Shown here in pieces: positions 1-7,772 of a stretch of 54,092 nucleotides of DNA. The stretch is from the NCBI GenBank assembly GCA_001898855.1, contig MKVN01000029.1, positions 68,479 through 122,570 of the forward strand. Reading direction: 5' to 3'. Position numbers and translations under genes: made by a program. The stretch is from Micrococcales bacterium 73-13. GTDB taxonomy: Bacteria; Actinomycetota; Actinomycetes; Actinomycetales; Microbacteriaceae. The notes beneath the pieces were generated by a model. It made no database searches. It saw nothing but the letters and a program-made list of their open reading frames with translations, and was not told the DNA's origin. Within the stretch, counting starts at the first letter, position 1; each line of letters begins with the position of its first letter.

Positions 1-141
1 GCTGGCGAGCCGCGCACGCTGCGGAGCTGGCGCGAGGGCAAGCTCGTCTGCGTCGCGGCCGAGGCGCAGCGGCGATGGGCGCCGGGCCTCCCGCCGCTCG
101 TCCTGGGGGCGTCGTCGTGCGCGCTGGCGGACGGCCGCTGA
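1..141 (+). CDS. C-terminal end of a TadE-like pilus minor pilin (partial)
   Basis: The first reading frame is open from the window edge to a TGA at 139-141 and gives 46 residues. The tail has two cysteines about 20 residues apart (in KLVCVA and SSCALA) and alternating hydrophobic residues, like the beta-rich C-terminus of actinobacterial TadE pseudopilins. TadE-type proteins are membrane-anchored minor subunits of Tad/Flp pili. The assignment rests mainly on the next gene, which belongs to a family normally encoded directly after TadE, and on the position upstream of topA. The N-terminal transmembrane segment that would prove it lies outside the window. Moderate to low certainty. Confidence 0.5.
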   Translation, partial: AGEPRTLRSWREGKLVCVAAEAQRRWAPGLPPLVLGASSCALADGR

Positions 142-515
142 GGCCGGACCCGCGTGCCGTCGGGCGATGGGACGCCGAGCGCGGAGCCGGCACCGTGGCG
201 ACCGTCGGCCTCGCGGCCGCGACGCTGTGCCTCGCGGCGCTGCTGACGCCGCTGGCGACGGCGGCGGTCGCCCGGCACCGCGCCGCCGCGGCCGCGGACG
301 CCGCCGCCCTGGCCGCGGCGGCCGCCTCCGCCGGGCTCGTCGCCGCGCCGGACGGGGCGCCGTGCGGGCTCGCCGCCGTGCTCGCGGAGCGTCACGGCGC
401 CGTGCTGCGGGGCTGCCGGATCGAGCCGGGCTCCGCGACCGTGGAGGTCGCCGTGGGCACCGCCTTCGGCCCGCTCGTGGTCCGGGCCACCGCGGGCGAT
501 CCCGGCGAGGCGTGA
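75..515 (+). CDS. Rv3655c-type TadE-like protein (helicase/secretion neighbourhood)
   Basis: A protein of up to 146 residues. After a basic N-terminus comes RGAGT (GAGTVATV), then a single hydrophobic helix of about 22 residues, then ARHRAAAAADAAALAAA, the signature of the small TadE-like proteins found next to Tad pilus genes in actinobacteria (M. tuberculosis Rv3655c group). Two cysteines in the C-terminal half may form a disulfide outside the membrane. The role is probably structural in a Tad/Flp pilus or secretion apparatus; this is family inference. The start is uncertain. ATG 75 overlaps the upstream gene by 67 bp, and GTG 117 is in frame, overlaps by 25 bp and has a G-rich stretch before it. 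Both keep the conserved part. Confidence 0.6.
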   Translation: MGAGPPAARPGGVVVRAGGRPLRPDPRAVGRWDAERGAGTVATVGLAAATLCLAALLTPLATAAVARHRAAAAADAAALAAAAASAGLVAAPDGAPCGLAAVLAERHGAVLRGCRIEPGSATVEVAVGTAFGPLVVRATAGDPGEA

Positions 516-522
516 GGCCGGC

Positions 523-551
523 TTGACAGCCGCAGGGGAATCGGTGTGTAT
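523..551 (+). promoter_or_regulatory. candidate promoter of topA
   Basis: A perfect -35 hexamer TTGACA (523-528) is followed at 17 bp by GTGTAT (546-551), with TATGGT (549-554) as an alternative -10 at 20 bp. It lies directly after the stop codon of the TadE-like gene and about 50 bp before the GTG of topA, which has its own GGGGAGAGG ribosome binding site. The -10 box is weak, so the exact start point is not certain. Confidence 0.5.
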
Positions 552-598
552 GGTGGCTGCTCGCAGGCAGTCCGTGTCGTCCAAGGGGAGAGGTCCGA

Positions 599-3253
599 GT
601 GGCGGGGAAGAAGCTCGTCATCGTCGAGTCGCCGGCGAAGGCGAAGACGATCGGCCAGTACCTGGGCGAGGACTACGAGGTGCTCGCCTCGATCGGGCAC
701 ATCCGGGACATCCCCAAGCCGTCGGAGCTGCCGCCGGAGCTCAAGAAGGGGCCGTTCGGCGAGTTCGCGGTCGACATCCAGGACGGCTTCACGCCGTACT
801 ACGCGATCTCGCCGAAGAGCGCGAAGACGGTCGCCGAGCTCAAGCGCGCGCTGAAGGGCGCGGACGAGCTCTACCTCGCCACCGATGAGGACCGCGAGGG
901 GGAGGCGATCGCCTGGCACCTGCTCGAGGTGCTGCAGCCGAAGGTGCCGGTGCGGCGCATGGTGTTCCACGAGATCACCAAGGAGGCCATCGCGGCGGCG
1001 AAGGAGTCGACGCGCGAGATCGACACCGCGCTCGTCGACGCGCAGGAGACGCGCCGGATCATGGACCGCCTGTTCGGCTGGAAGGCCTCCGACGTCGTCC
1101 GCCGCAAGGTCGGCCAGGCCGCCCAGTCGGCGGGCCGCGTGCAGTCGCCGGCCGTCCGTCTGGTCGTCGAGCGCGAGTGGGAGCGCATCCGGTTCCGCTC
1201 CGCCGAGTACTGGGACCTGCTCGCGACGCTCGACCCGGGCTTCAGCGCCTCGCTGGAGCGGCTCGGCGACGATCGGGTCGCCGGCGGCAAGGACTTCGAC
1301 GACCGCGCCCAGCTGGTCAAGCGCGCCCGCGTGGTCGGGGAGGAGGAGGCGCGACGCCTCGCGGAGCTGCTCGGCGCACCGGGCACCGAGTTCGAGGTCG
1401 TCTCCGTCGAGTCGAAGCCGTTCACCGCGAAGCCGGGCAAGCCGTTCACCACCTCCTCGCTGCAGCAGGAGGCCGGCCGCAAGCTCAAGTGGTCGTCGAA
1501 GCACGTCATGGACGTCGCCCAGTCGCTCTACCAGAACGGCTACATCACCTATATGCGCACGGACTCCGTCGCGCTCTCCGCCCAGGCCGTGGCCGCGGCG
1601 CGCGCGCAGGCCACCGCGCTCTACGGACCGGCCAGCGTCCCGGACAAGCCCCGCCTCTACGCCAGCACGAGCAAGAACGCGCAGGAGGCGCACGAGGCGA
1701 TCCGGCCGTCGGGAGAGCGGTTCCGCACCCCCGCGTCGCTCGCCGGCGAGCTGCGCGGCGACGAGCTCCGCCTCTACGAGCTGATCTGGAAGCGCACCGT
1801 CGCATCCCAGATGATCGACGCGACGAAGTCGACGACGACCATCACGCTCGTCGCGGACGCCGCCGGCGAGCGCGCGGAGTTCGCCGCGAGCGGCACCGTC
1901 GTCCTCATGCCCGGTTACCTGCAGGCCTACGAGGAGGGCCGCGCCGAGGAGGACGCGGAGGCGGAGGCGGACGACGAGCGCCGGCTGCCGGACGTCGCGG
2001 TCGGCGCCCGGCTCGCGGTGCGCGCCGTCGAGCCGAAGGGGCACGCCACGAAGCCACCCGCCCGGTACACCGAGGCGAGCCTGGTCGCCAAGCTCGAGGA
2101 GCTCACCATCGGGCGTCCGTCCACCTACGCGAGCACCATCCAGACGATCCAGAACCGCGGCTACGTCCGCAAGCTCGGCCAGGCGCTGGTGCCGGAGTGG
2201 GTCGCCTTCCCGCTGGTCGCGCTGCTCACGGACGGCTTCGGCGAGTTCGTCTCCTACGAGTACACCGCCGACCTCGAGGAGGATCTCGACCGCGTCGCGC
2301 GCGGCGAGCTCGACCGGGTGGACTGGCTCCGGAAGTTCTACTTCGGCGAGGACGGCCGCGAGGGCCTCGTCGAGGCGATCGACACCGCGCTGGAGACGGT
2401 CGATCCGCGGGTGCTCAACGGGCTCGCGATCACCGACGCGATCACCGTCCGGGTCGGCAAGTACGGCCCGTTCCTCTCGGTCGACGACGGCGGCGAGAAG
2501 CCGCGGGCGGTGAACATCCCCCCGGACATGACGCCCGACCAGCTCACCGTCGAGAAGGCGATCGAGCTCGCCGCGGCGCCGGTCGTCGGCGACCGCGTGC
2601 TCGGCGTCGACCCCGCCACCGGCTACGAGATCGTCGTCAAGGACGGCCGCTTCGGGCCCTACGTCTCCGAGGTGCTGCCGGCCGAGCTCACGACGACGAA
2701 GTCCGGGAACAAGAAGGCCGGCGCCCCGAAGCCGCGCACCGGATCGCTGTTCCAGGACATGCGCGTCGAGACGATCGATCTCGACACCGCGCTCCGCCTG
2801 CTCGCGCTGCCGCGCGTCGTCGGGGAGGATCCGGACAGCGGCGAGCCGATCACCGCGCAGAACGGCCGGTACGGCCCGTACCTGAAGAAGGGCGCGGACT
2901 CCCGCTCGCTCGAGTCCGAGTCGCAGATCTTCGACATCACGCTCGAGGAGGCGCTCGCGGTCTACGCGCAGCCCAAGCAGTTCGGCCGCCGCACCGCCTC
3001 CGCCGCGCTCGCCGAGTTCGGCCCCGACCCGGTCAGCGGGAAGGCGATCAAGCTGAAGGACGGCCGCTTCGGCCCGTACGTCACCGACGGGGAGACGAAC
3101 GCGACGATCCCGCGCGGCGAGGACCTCGCGACGATCGACCACGACCGGGCGGTCGCGCTGCTGCAGGCGCGCCGCGACCGCGGACCCGCTGCACCCCGCG
3201 GCCGGGCCGGAGCGAAGAAGGCGGCGTCGAAGACCAAGGCGGCGGCGAAGTGA
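599..3253 (+). CDS. topA: DNA topoisomerase I (type IA)
   Basis: 884 residues, the usual actinobacterial length. It relaxes negatively supercoiled DNA by single-strand passage in the nucleoid. The Toprim domain starts at residue 5 (LVIVESPAKAKTI) and includes the acidic DEDREGEAIAWHL motif at about 97-109. The catalytic tyrosine is Y318 in YITYMRTDS. From about residue 610 to 850 there are four glycine-rich repeats of the form DGRFGPYV/NGRYGPYL (actinobacterial topoisomerase I C-terminal repeats), replacing the zinc fingers of E. coli TopA. A Lys/Ala tail follows, as in mycobacterial enzymes where it helps processivity. Start: GTG 599 after GGGGAGAGG. The gene is followed by tmk after 65 bp and probably heads that operon. 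Confidence 0.98.
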   Translation: MAGKKLVIVESPAKAKTIGQYLGEDYEVLASIGHIRDIPKPSELPPELKKGPFGEFAVDIQDGFTPYYAISPKSAKTVAELKRALKGADELYLATDEDREGEAIAWHLLEVLQPKVPVRRMVFHEITKEAIAAAKESTREIDTALVDAQETRRIMDRLFGWKASDVVRRKVGQAAQSAGRVQSPAVRLVVEREWERIRFRSAEYWDLLATLDPGFSASLERLGDDRVAGGKDFDDRAQLVKRARVVGEEEARRLAELLGAPGTEFEVVSVESKPFTAKPGKPFTTSSLQQEAGRKLKWSSKHVMDVAQSLYQNGYITYMRTDSVALSAQAVAAARAQATALYGPASVPDKPRLYASTSKNAQEAHEAIRPSGERFRTPASLAGELRGDELRLYELIWKRTVASQMIDATKSTTTITLVADAAGERAEFAASGTVVLMPGYLQAYEEGRAEEDAEAEADDERRLPDVAVGARLAVRAVEPKGHATKPPARYTEASLVAKLEELTIGRPSTYASTIQTIQNRGYVRKLGQALVPEWVAFPLVALLTDGFGEFVSYEYTADLEEDLDRVARGELDRVDWLRKFYFGEDGREGLVEAIDTALETVDPRVLNGLAITDAITVRVGKYGPFLSVDDGGEKPRAVNIPPDMTPDQLTVEKAIELAAAPVVGDRVLGVDPATGYEIVVKDGRFGPYVSEVLPAELTTTKSGNKKAGAPKPRTGSLFQDMRVETIDLDTALRLLALPRVVGEDPDSGEPITAQNGRYGPYLKKGADSRSLESESQIFDITLEEALAVYAQPKQFGRRTASAALAEFGPDPVSGKAIKLKDGRFGPYVTDGETNATIPRGEDLATIDHDRAVALLQARRDRGPAAPRGRAGAKKAASKTKAAAK

Positions 3254-3318
3254 CCGGCCGGCGGGTCGGCTAGCCCGCGGGTCCGCTGGGCCTCCGGAGA
3301 CAGGGATCGGGACCGCGC

Positions 3319-3939
3319 ATGCCAGGCCTCTTCATCACGTTCGAGGGCGGCGACGGCTCGGGCAAGTCGACGCAGTCGGCGCTGCTCGCGGAGCGGCTGC
3401 GGGGGCTCGGGCACGAGGTCGTGCTCGCCCGCGAGCCGGGCGGGACCGAGCTCGGCGTCGAGATCCGGCACCTGGTGCAGCACCGGCGCGGGCACGTCGC
3501 GCCCCGCGCCGAGGCGCTGCTGTACGCCGCCGACCGCGCCCACCACGTGGCGACGGTGGTGCGTCCGGCGCTCGAACGCGGCGCCGTCGTGGTGCAGGAC
3601 CGCTACCTCGACTCCTCGATCGCCTATCAGGGGGCCGGCCGCGAGCTGGACCCGGAGGAGGTGCGCGACCTGTCGCTGTGGGCCGCCGAGGGGCTGCTGC
3701 CGGACGTCACCTTCCTGCTCGACCTCGACCCGGCGGCGAGCCGGGAGCGGCTCGGGGCGACCGAGCGCGTCTACGACCGGCTCGAGGAGGAGGGCGGCGA
3801 CTTCCCGACCCGGGTGCGCGAGAAGTACCTCGGGCTCGCCGCCGCGGAGCCGGAGCGCTTCACCGTGCTCGACGCGGCGCTGCCGGCGGAGGCGCTCGCC
3901 GACGCGGTGGCCGCCCGGGTCCTGCCGCTGCTCGGATGA
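3319..3939 (+). CDS. tmk: thymidylate kinase
   Basis: 206 residues, normal for the family. It phosphorylates dTMP to dTDP with ATP in the cytosol. The P-loop is near the N-terminus (FEGGDGSGKSTQ, about 8-19). The DR(Y/H) base-binding motif is QDRYLDSSIAYQGAGRELD (about 94-112). The LID region ERVYDRLEEEGGDF follows at about 149-162. The R of the P-loop found in E. coli-type enzymes is replaced by a plain GDGSGKS loop. The ATG at 3319 gives the canonical MPGLFITFEGGDG start. It lies between topA and the clamp-loader delta-prime gene, a conserved actinobacterial order that groups DNA replication and nucleotide supply. Confidence 0.97.
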   Translation: MPGLFITFEGGDGSGKSTQSALLAERLRGLGHEVVLAREPGGTELGVEIRHLVQHRRGHVAPRAEALLYAADRAHHVATVVRPALERGAVVVQDRYLDSSIAYQGAGRELDPEEVRDLSLWAAEGLLPDVTFLLDLDPAASRERLGATERVYDRLEEEGGDFPTRVREKYLGLAAAEPERFTVLDAALPAEALADAVAARVLPLLG

Positions 3940-4009
3940 GCCGGCCGCGGCGGGTCCGCGCCGTCGCGATCCGCCGCGCGAGGTCCGTGGTCCGGGCTAC
4001 GGTGGAGGC

Positions 4010-5149
4010 GTGATCGGACGGGACGAGCTGACCGGCCAGCACGACGCCGTCCGCGTCGTGGAGGCGGCCGCCGCCGACCCGGAGACCCTCGCGCACGCCT
4101 GGCTGATCACCGGTCCGCCCGGGTCCGGGCGCTCGACGCTCGCATATGCCTTCGCGGGCATGCTGCTGTCGCAGGGCGAGGAGGACGGCGGCGCGCGGGC
4201 GCGCGCGATGGTCGAGGCGAGGACCCACCCCGACCTCAGCGCGCTCGCGACCGACCGCGTCGTCATCACCATGGACGAGGTGCGCCGGCTGGTCGCCGCG
4301 AGCCAGTTCTCGCCCTCGGTCGGCCGCTGGCGCGTCGTCGTGATCGAGGACGCCGACCGGATGGCCGAGCGCACGTCGAACGTGCTGCTGAAGGCCCTCG
4401 AGGAGCCGCCGCCGCGGACGGTCTGGGTGCTCTGCGCCCCGAGCGAGGCGGACCTGCTGCCGACGATCCGCTCCCGGGTCCGCGGGCTCCGGCTGCGCGT
4501 GCCGGCCGTCGAGGACGTCGCCCGGCTGCTCGTCGAGCGCGACGGCGTCGAGCCGGCGCTCGCCGAGCGGGCCGCGAGAGAGGCGCAGTCGCACATCGGC
4601 ATGGCGCTGCGGCTCGCCACCGACGAGGAGGCGCGCCGGCGCCGGGAGCGCACCGTCGAGCTCGCGCTCGGCATCCGCGACGCGGGGGACGCCGCGCGCG
4701 CCGCGGCCGAGCTGCTCGACATCGCGAAGGCCGACGCGGAGTCGTACGGCGCGCAGCTCGACGAGGCGGAGCGGGACGCGCTGCTGCGCACGCTCGGCGT
4801 CGAGCCGGGCGGCACCGTGCCGCCGCCGCTGCGCGCCCAGGTCCGGCAGCTGGAGGAGGACCAGAAGCGGCGGGCGACCCGCAGCCTGCGCGACGGCGTC
4901 GACCGCGTGCTGGTCGACCTGCTCTCCGTCGGCCGGGACGTGCTGCTCGCCGGCCTCGGCGTGCCGGACGCGCTCATCAACCGCGCCGCCGAGTCCGCCG
5001 TCCGCGCCGCGGCACGGGACCTGCCCCCGCCGGCGGCGCTGCGCGCGCTGGACGCGGTGTCGACCGCCCGGCGGCGCATCGACGGGAACGTCCCGCCGCT
5101 GCTCGCGCTGGAGGCCATGCTCATGTCGTTCCGTGGTGCGAATCGGTAG
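4010..5149 (+). CDS. holB: DNA polymerase III delta-prime subunit, lacking the usual Cys4 zinc module
   Basis: 379 residues. It is a clamp-loader AAA+ subunit that helps place the beta sliding clamp on primed DNA. The P-loop is GPPGSGRSTLAYAF (about 35-48), and RWRVVVIEDADRM carries the Walker B-like stretch. NVLLKALEEPPPRTVWVLC is typical of delta-prime, and SRVRG replaces the SRC sensor/arginine-finger motif. Between the P-loop and THPD, most family members have four cysteines that bind zinc. Here the segment reads QGEEDGGARARAMVEARTHPD with none. Start GTG 4010: a TACGGT box (3998-4003) sits 6 nt before it, suggesting a leaderless mRNA, while GGAGG lies only 1 nt away. A nucleotide-binding DnaX paralogue is the alternative. 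Confidence 0.88.
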   Translation: MIGRDELTGQHDAVRVVEAAAADPETLAHAWLITGPPGSGRSTLAYAFAGMLLSQGEEDGGARARAMVEARTHPDLSALATDRVVITMDEVRRLVAASQFSPSVGRWRVVVIEDADRMAERTSNVLLKALEEPPPRTVWVLCAPSEADLLPTIRSRVRGLRLRVPAVEDVARLLVERDGVEPALAERAAREAQSHIGMALRLATDEEARRRRERTVELALGIRDAGDAARAAAELLDIAKADAESYGAQLDEAERDALLRTLGVEPGGTVPPPLRAQVRQLEEDQKRRATRSLRDGVDRVLVDLLSVGRDVLLAGLGVPDALINRAAESAVRAAARDLPPPAALRALDAVSTARRRIDGNVPPLLALEAMLMSFRGANR

Positions 5150-5158
5150 GCTCGCCGC

Positions 5159-6763
5159 ATGCCGCGCCGACCGTCCCTCCGCCGTTCCCGCGCCCTCGGC
5201 GCCGCTGCCGCCCTCGCCGCCCTCGCGCTGCTCGCGGGCTGCTACAACGGGGGCGACCCGTTCGGCTCGCGGCCGTCGCCCACCCCGACCCCGACGCCGC
5301 AGCCGACGTCCGACGGCCCCTTCGCGGCGTATCTGAACCAGACGGTCGACTGGACCTCCTGCGGCGGCGGCTTCGAGTGCGCGACCATCTCCGCCCCGAT
5401 GGACTGGGAGAACGAGTCCGACCCCCGCTCGGTCCAGCTCGCGGCGGTCCGGCACCGGGCGACGAGCCCCCAGCGCATCGGCACGCTGTTCGTGAACCCC
5501 GGCGGCCCCGGCGCCTCCGGCGTCGACTTCGTCCAGCAGAACCTCGACTGGTTCCTGAGCCCCGACGTCGTCGCGCGCTACGACGTCGTCGGCTGGGACC
5601 CGCGCGGCGCGGGCCGCTCGGCGACCGTGACCTGCTTCACCGACCCGGACGACATCTCCGACTTCCTCTACTCCGTGTCGAGCGTCGACCCGAGGAAGGA
5701 CCCGGACGGCTGGATCGACGAGCAGTTCGCCGACGGCCGCAAGTACGTGGACGCCTGCACGGCGAACACCGGCGAGGTGCTCGAGTTCGTCGACACGCTC
5801 TCGACGGTGCGCGACCTGGAGCTGATGCGCACGCTGTCCGGCGACGAGCAGCTGCACTTCCTCGGGTACTCCTACGGCACGGCGATCGGATCGATCTACG
5901 TCGACGAGTTCCCCGACCGGGTCGGCCGCGTCGTCCTGGACGGCGTCGCCGACCGGCAGACCTCGCTCGCGGACCTCGTGATCGGCCAGCAGGCCGGGTT
6001 CGAGCTCGCGCTCACCCACTTCGTCGAGGGCTGCCCCGAATTCGCCGACTGCCCGCTGAGCGGCGATCCCGCGGTCGACCTGCCGCGCATCCACCAGCTG
6101 ATGGAGCGGTTCCAGGCCTCCCCGGTCTCCGACGGCTCGCCGGCCTCGGCCGGCCGCGCCATGACCGGCCAGTCGCTGAAGACCGGGATCCAGCAGGCGC
6201 TCTACTCGGAGAGCCTGTGGTCGAGCCTCTCGACCCTGTTCGCGGAGGTGCTGCGCTCCTCGCCCGTGACGCAGACGGCCTGGCAGCTCGCCGACATGTA
6301 CAACGACTTCACTCCGGGCGTGGGCCTCGGCTCGAACATCCAGGACGCGCTGACCGCGGTCTACTGCGTCGACTACCCGGTCGAGACGGATCCGGCCGTG
6401 CTGGAGCAGACCCAGGCCCGGCTCGTCGAGGTCGCCCCGACGCTCACCCTCGACCTGCCGGTGACGCCGGACGTGATCTGCTCGCAGTGGCCGTTCGGCT
6501 ATCGCGGCGGCCAGCACCAGACGCTGCGCGGGACCGGCGCGGCCCCGGTCCTGATCGTCTCGACGACCGGTGACCCGGCCACGCCGTACGAGAACGGGGT
6601 CCGGCTCGCGAAGGACCTCGAGTCCGGCGTGCTGCTGACCTTCGACGGCGAGGGGCACACCGCCTACAGCGCCTTCGGCAACGCCTGCGTGGTGCGTGCG
6701 GTCGACGCGTACCTGCTCGACGGCACCGTCCCGAGCGACGGGACGCGGTGCGAGGCGGACTGA
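5159..6763 (+). CDS. secreted alpha/beta-hydrolase lipoprotein, tripeptidyl-aminopeptidase family (S33)
   Basis: 534 residues. The signal peptide has a lipobox ALLAGC with the cysteine at about residue 23, so it is expected to be anchored outside the cell. A Pro/Thr-rich linker follows. The hydrolase core shows the oxyanion turn NPGGPGASG (about 112-120), the nucleophile elbow LGYSYGTAIGS with the catalytic serine, and a C-terminal TAP-like domain with STTGDPATPY and the histidine in GEGHTAYS. Family members remove short peptides from the N-termini of peptides, or act as esterases; the substrate cannot be read from sequence. A TAGGCT box (5147-5152), built on the TAG stop of the upstream gene, precedes the ATG by 6 nt, suggesting its own leaderless transcript. 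Confidence 0.88.
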   Translation: MPRRPSLRRSRALGAAAALAALALLAGCYNGGDPFGSRPSPTPTPTPQPTSDGPFAAYLNQTVDWTSCGGGFECATISAPMDWENESDPRSVQLAAVRHRATSPQRIGTLFVNPGGPGASGVDFVQQNLDWFLSPDVVARYDVVGWDPRGAGRSATVTCFTDPDDISDFLYSVSSVDPRKDPDGWIDEQFADGRKYVDACTANTGEVLEFVDTLSTVRDLELMRTLSGDEQLHFLGYSYGTAIGSIYVDEFPDRVGRVVLDGVADRQTSLADLVIGQQAGFELALTHFVEGCPEFADCPLSGDPAVDLPRIHQLMERFQASPVSDGSPASAGRAMTGQSLKTGIQQALYSESLWSSLSTLFAEVLRSSPVTQTAWQLADMYNDFTPGVGLGSNIQDALTAVYCVDYPVETDPAVLEQTQARLVEVAPTLTLDLPVTPDVICSQWPFGYRGGQHQTLRGTGAAPVLIVSTTGDPATPYENGVRLAKDLESGVLLTFDGEGHTAYSAFGNACVVRAVDAYLLDGTVPSDGTRCEAD

Positions 6764-6787
6764 TCCGAAGCGGGGGACTTGCCTTTT

Positions 6788-6846
6788 TTCTACGAATGTA
6801 GAAATATCGCGGTAGCAACCGTGAGATCCACGGTCTACATGCGTAG
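6788..6846 (+). promoter_or_regulatory. two CTAC-N4-GTAG inverted repeats in the LIV-operon promoter region
   Basis: The 142-bp gap before the LIV importer is conspicuously AT-rich. It holds two copies of one inverted repeat: TTCTAC-GAAT-GTAGAA at 6788-6803 (6-bp arms) and CTAC-ATGC-GTAG at 6835-6846. Their centres are 45 bp apart. TTGCCT (6779-6784) with AAATAT (6802-6807) 17 bp later is a possible promoter overlapping the first copy. The spacing and symmetry fit a dimeric repressor, for which the TetR protein at the far end of this gene set is the nearest candidate. That link is inference. Confidence 0.5.
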
Positions 6847-6905
6847 GAAATATTGGTCGACGTGGACCGAGTTCGGCAAGAGCCCGCATCGAGGGGGCCC
6901 GCGAG

Positions 6906-7772
6906 ATGAGCGGCGTCTTCCTGCTGCAGCAGCTGCTCAACGGCATCAGCTTCGGAGCGCTGCTGTTCCTCATCGCGAGCGGCTTCACGCTCGTGTTCGG
7001 CCTGATGCGGATCTCGAACCTCGCGCACGGCGCGTTCTACCTGGTCGGCGCCTACCTCGCCGTCGTCACCGTCGCGGCGACGCATAGCTTCTGGCTCGGC
7101 CTGCTGGTCGGGGCCGTCGCGGCGGCCGTCGTCGGCCTCGGGCTGGAGCGCGGGCTGCTGCGCCGGGTGCGCGGCCGCGAGATGCCCGAGGTGCTGCTGA
7201 CCGTCGGCGTGCTGTTCGTGATCGCCGACCTCGTGCTCTGGATCTTCGGCGGCGACCCGAAGTCGGTCAACTCCGGCAACGGCGCGCCATCCGGGGCGCT
7301 CGTGATCGGCGACTTCACCTACCCGCAGTACCGGCTGTTCATCATCGGCGTGACGCTCGTGATCGGCGTCGCGCTGTTCCTCGCGCAGCGCTACTCGAAG
7401 TTCGGCGCGATCGTGCGGGCCGGCGTCGACAACCGGGAGGCGGCCTCCGCGCTCGGCATCGACATCGACCGCGTCTTCACCTGGGTCTTCGTGCTCGGCG
7501 CCGCCCTCGCCGGGATCGCCGGTGCGATCGGCTCCGGCCTGCTCAGCCTGAGCCCGACCTCCGGCACCGAGATGCTGCTGTACGCGATGGTCGTCGTCAT
7601 CGTCGGCGGGCTCGGCAGCATCACCGGCGCCGCGGTCGGCGCCGTGCTGATCGGGCTCATCGACGCCTTCACCAAGGTGCTCTTCCCGGAGTTCGCGTAC
7701 TTCACGATCTTCGCCCCGATGGGGCTGGTCCTGGTCTTCCGCCCGCAGGGCCTGTTCGGACGGGCCGCATGA
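6906..7772 (+). CDS. LIV-type ABC importer, inner-membrane permease (LivH family)
   Basis: 288 residues, almost entirely hydrophobic with about eight membrane segments. It starts with the typical LLQQLLNGISFGALLFLIASGFTLVFGLMRISNLAHGAF, where GLMRISNLAHG is the LivH signature. A second family signature, GLGSITGAAVGAVLIGL, lies near residue 240 in the cytoplasmic loop region that contacts the ATPase. It moves the ligand delivered by the receptor encoded two genes downstream. GAGGGGG upstream gives the ribosome binding site for ATG 6906, and the 3' end overlaps the next gene by 4 bp (ATGA), so the two permeases are translationally coupled. The substrate is unknown. In aromatic-degrading bacteria such systems often carry aromatic acids rather than amino acids. 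Confidence 0.93.
   Translation: MSGVFLLQQLLNGISFGALLFLIASGFTLVFGLMRISNLAHGAFYLVGAYLAVVTVAATHSFWLGLLVGAVAAAVVGLGLERGLLRRVRGREMPEVLLTVGVLFVIADLVLWIFGGDPKSVNSGNGAPSGALVIGDFTYPQYRLFIIGVTLVIGVALFLAQRYSKFGAIVRAGVDNREAASALGIDIDRVFTWVFVLGAALAGIAGAIGSGLLSLSPTSGTEMLLYAMVVVIVGGLGSITGAAVGAVLIGLIDAFTKVLFPEFAYFTIFAPMGLVLVFRPQGLFGRAA

Noticed and set aside
6784-6789. Run of six T after the peptidase gene as a terminator
   Set aside because: No GC-rich hairpin stands before it; the T-run is more likely part of the AT-rich LIV promoter.
6788-6846. Inverted repeats read as ends of an insertion sequence
   Set aside because: Arms are only 4-6 bp, no transposase or target duplication is present, and the spacing fits operators.
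392-6988. Very long open frames on the minus strand opposite topA, the delta-prime gene and the peptidase
   Set aside because: They are composition artefacts of high GC: they read as Arg/Ala/Gly-rich protein without any domain, and the plus strand holds clear conserved genes. The same holds for long antisense frames opposite rib, pca, mob and other genes.
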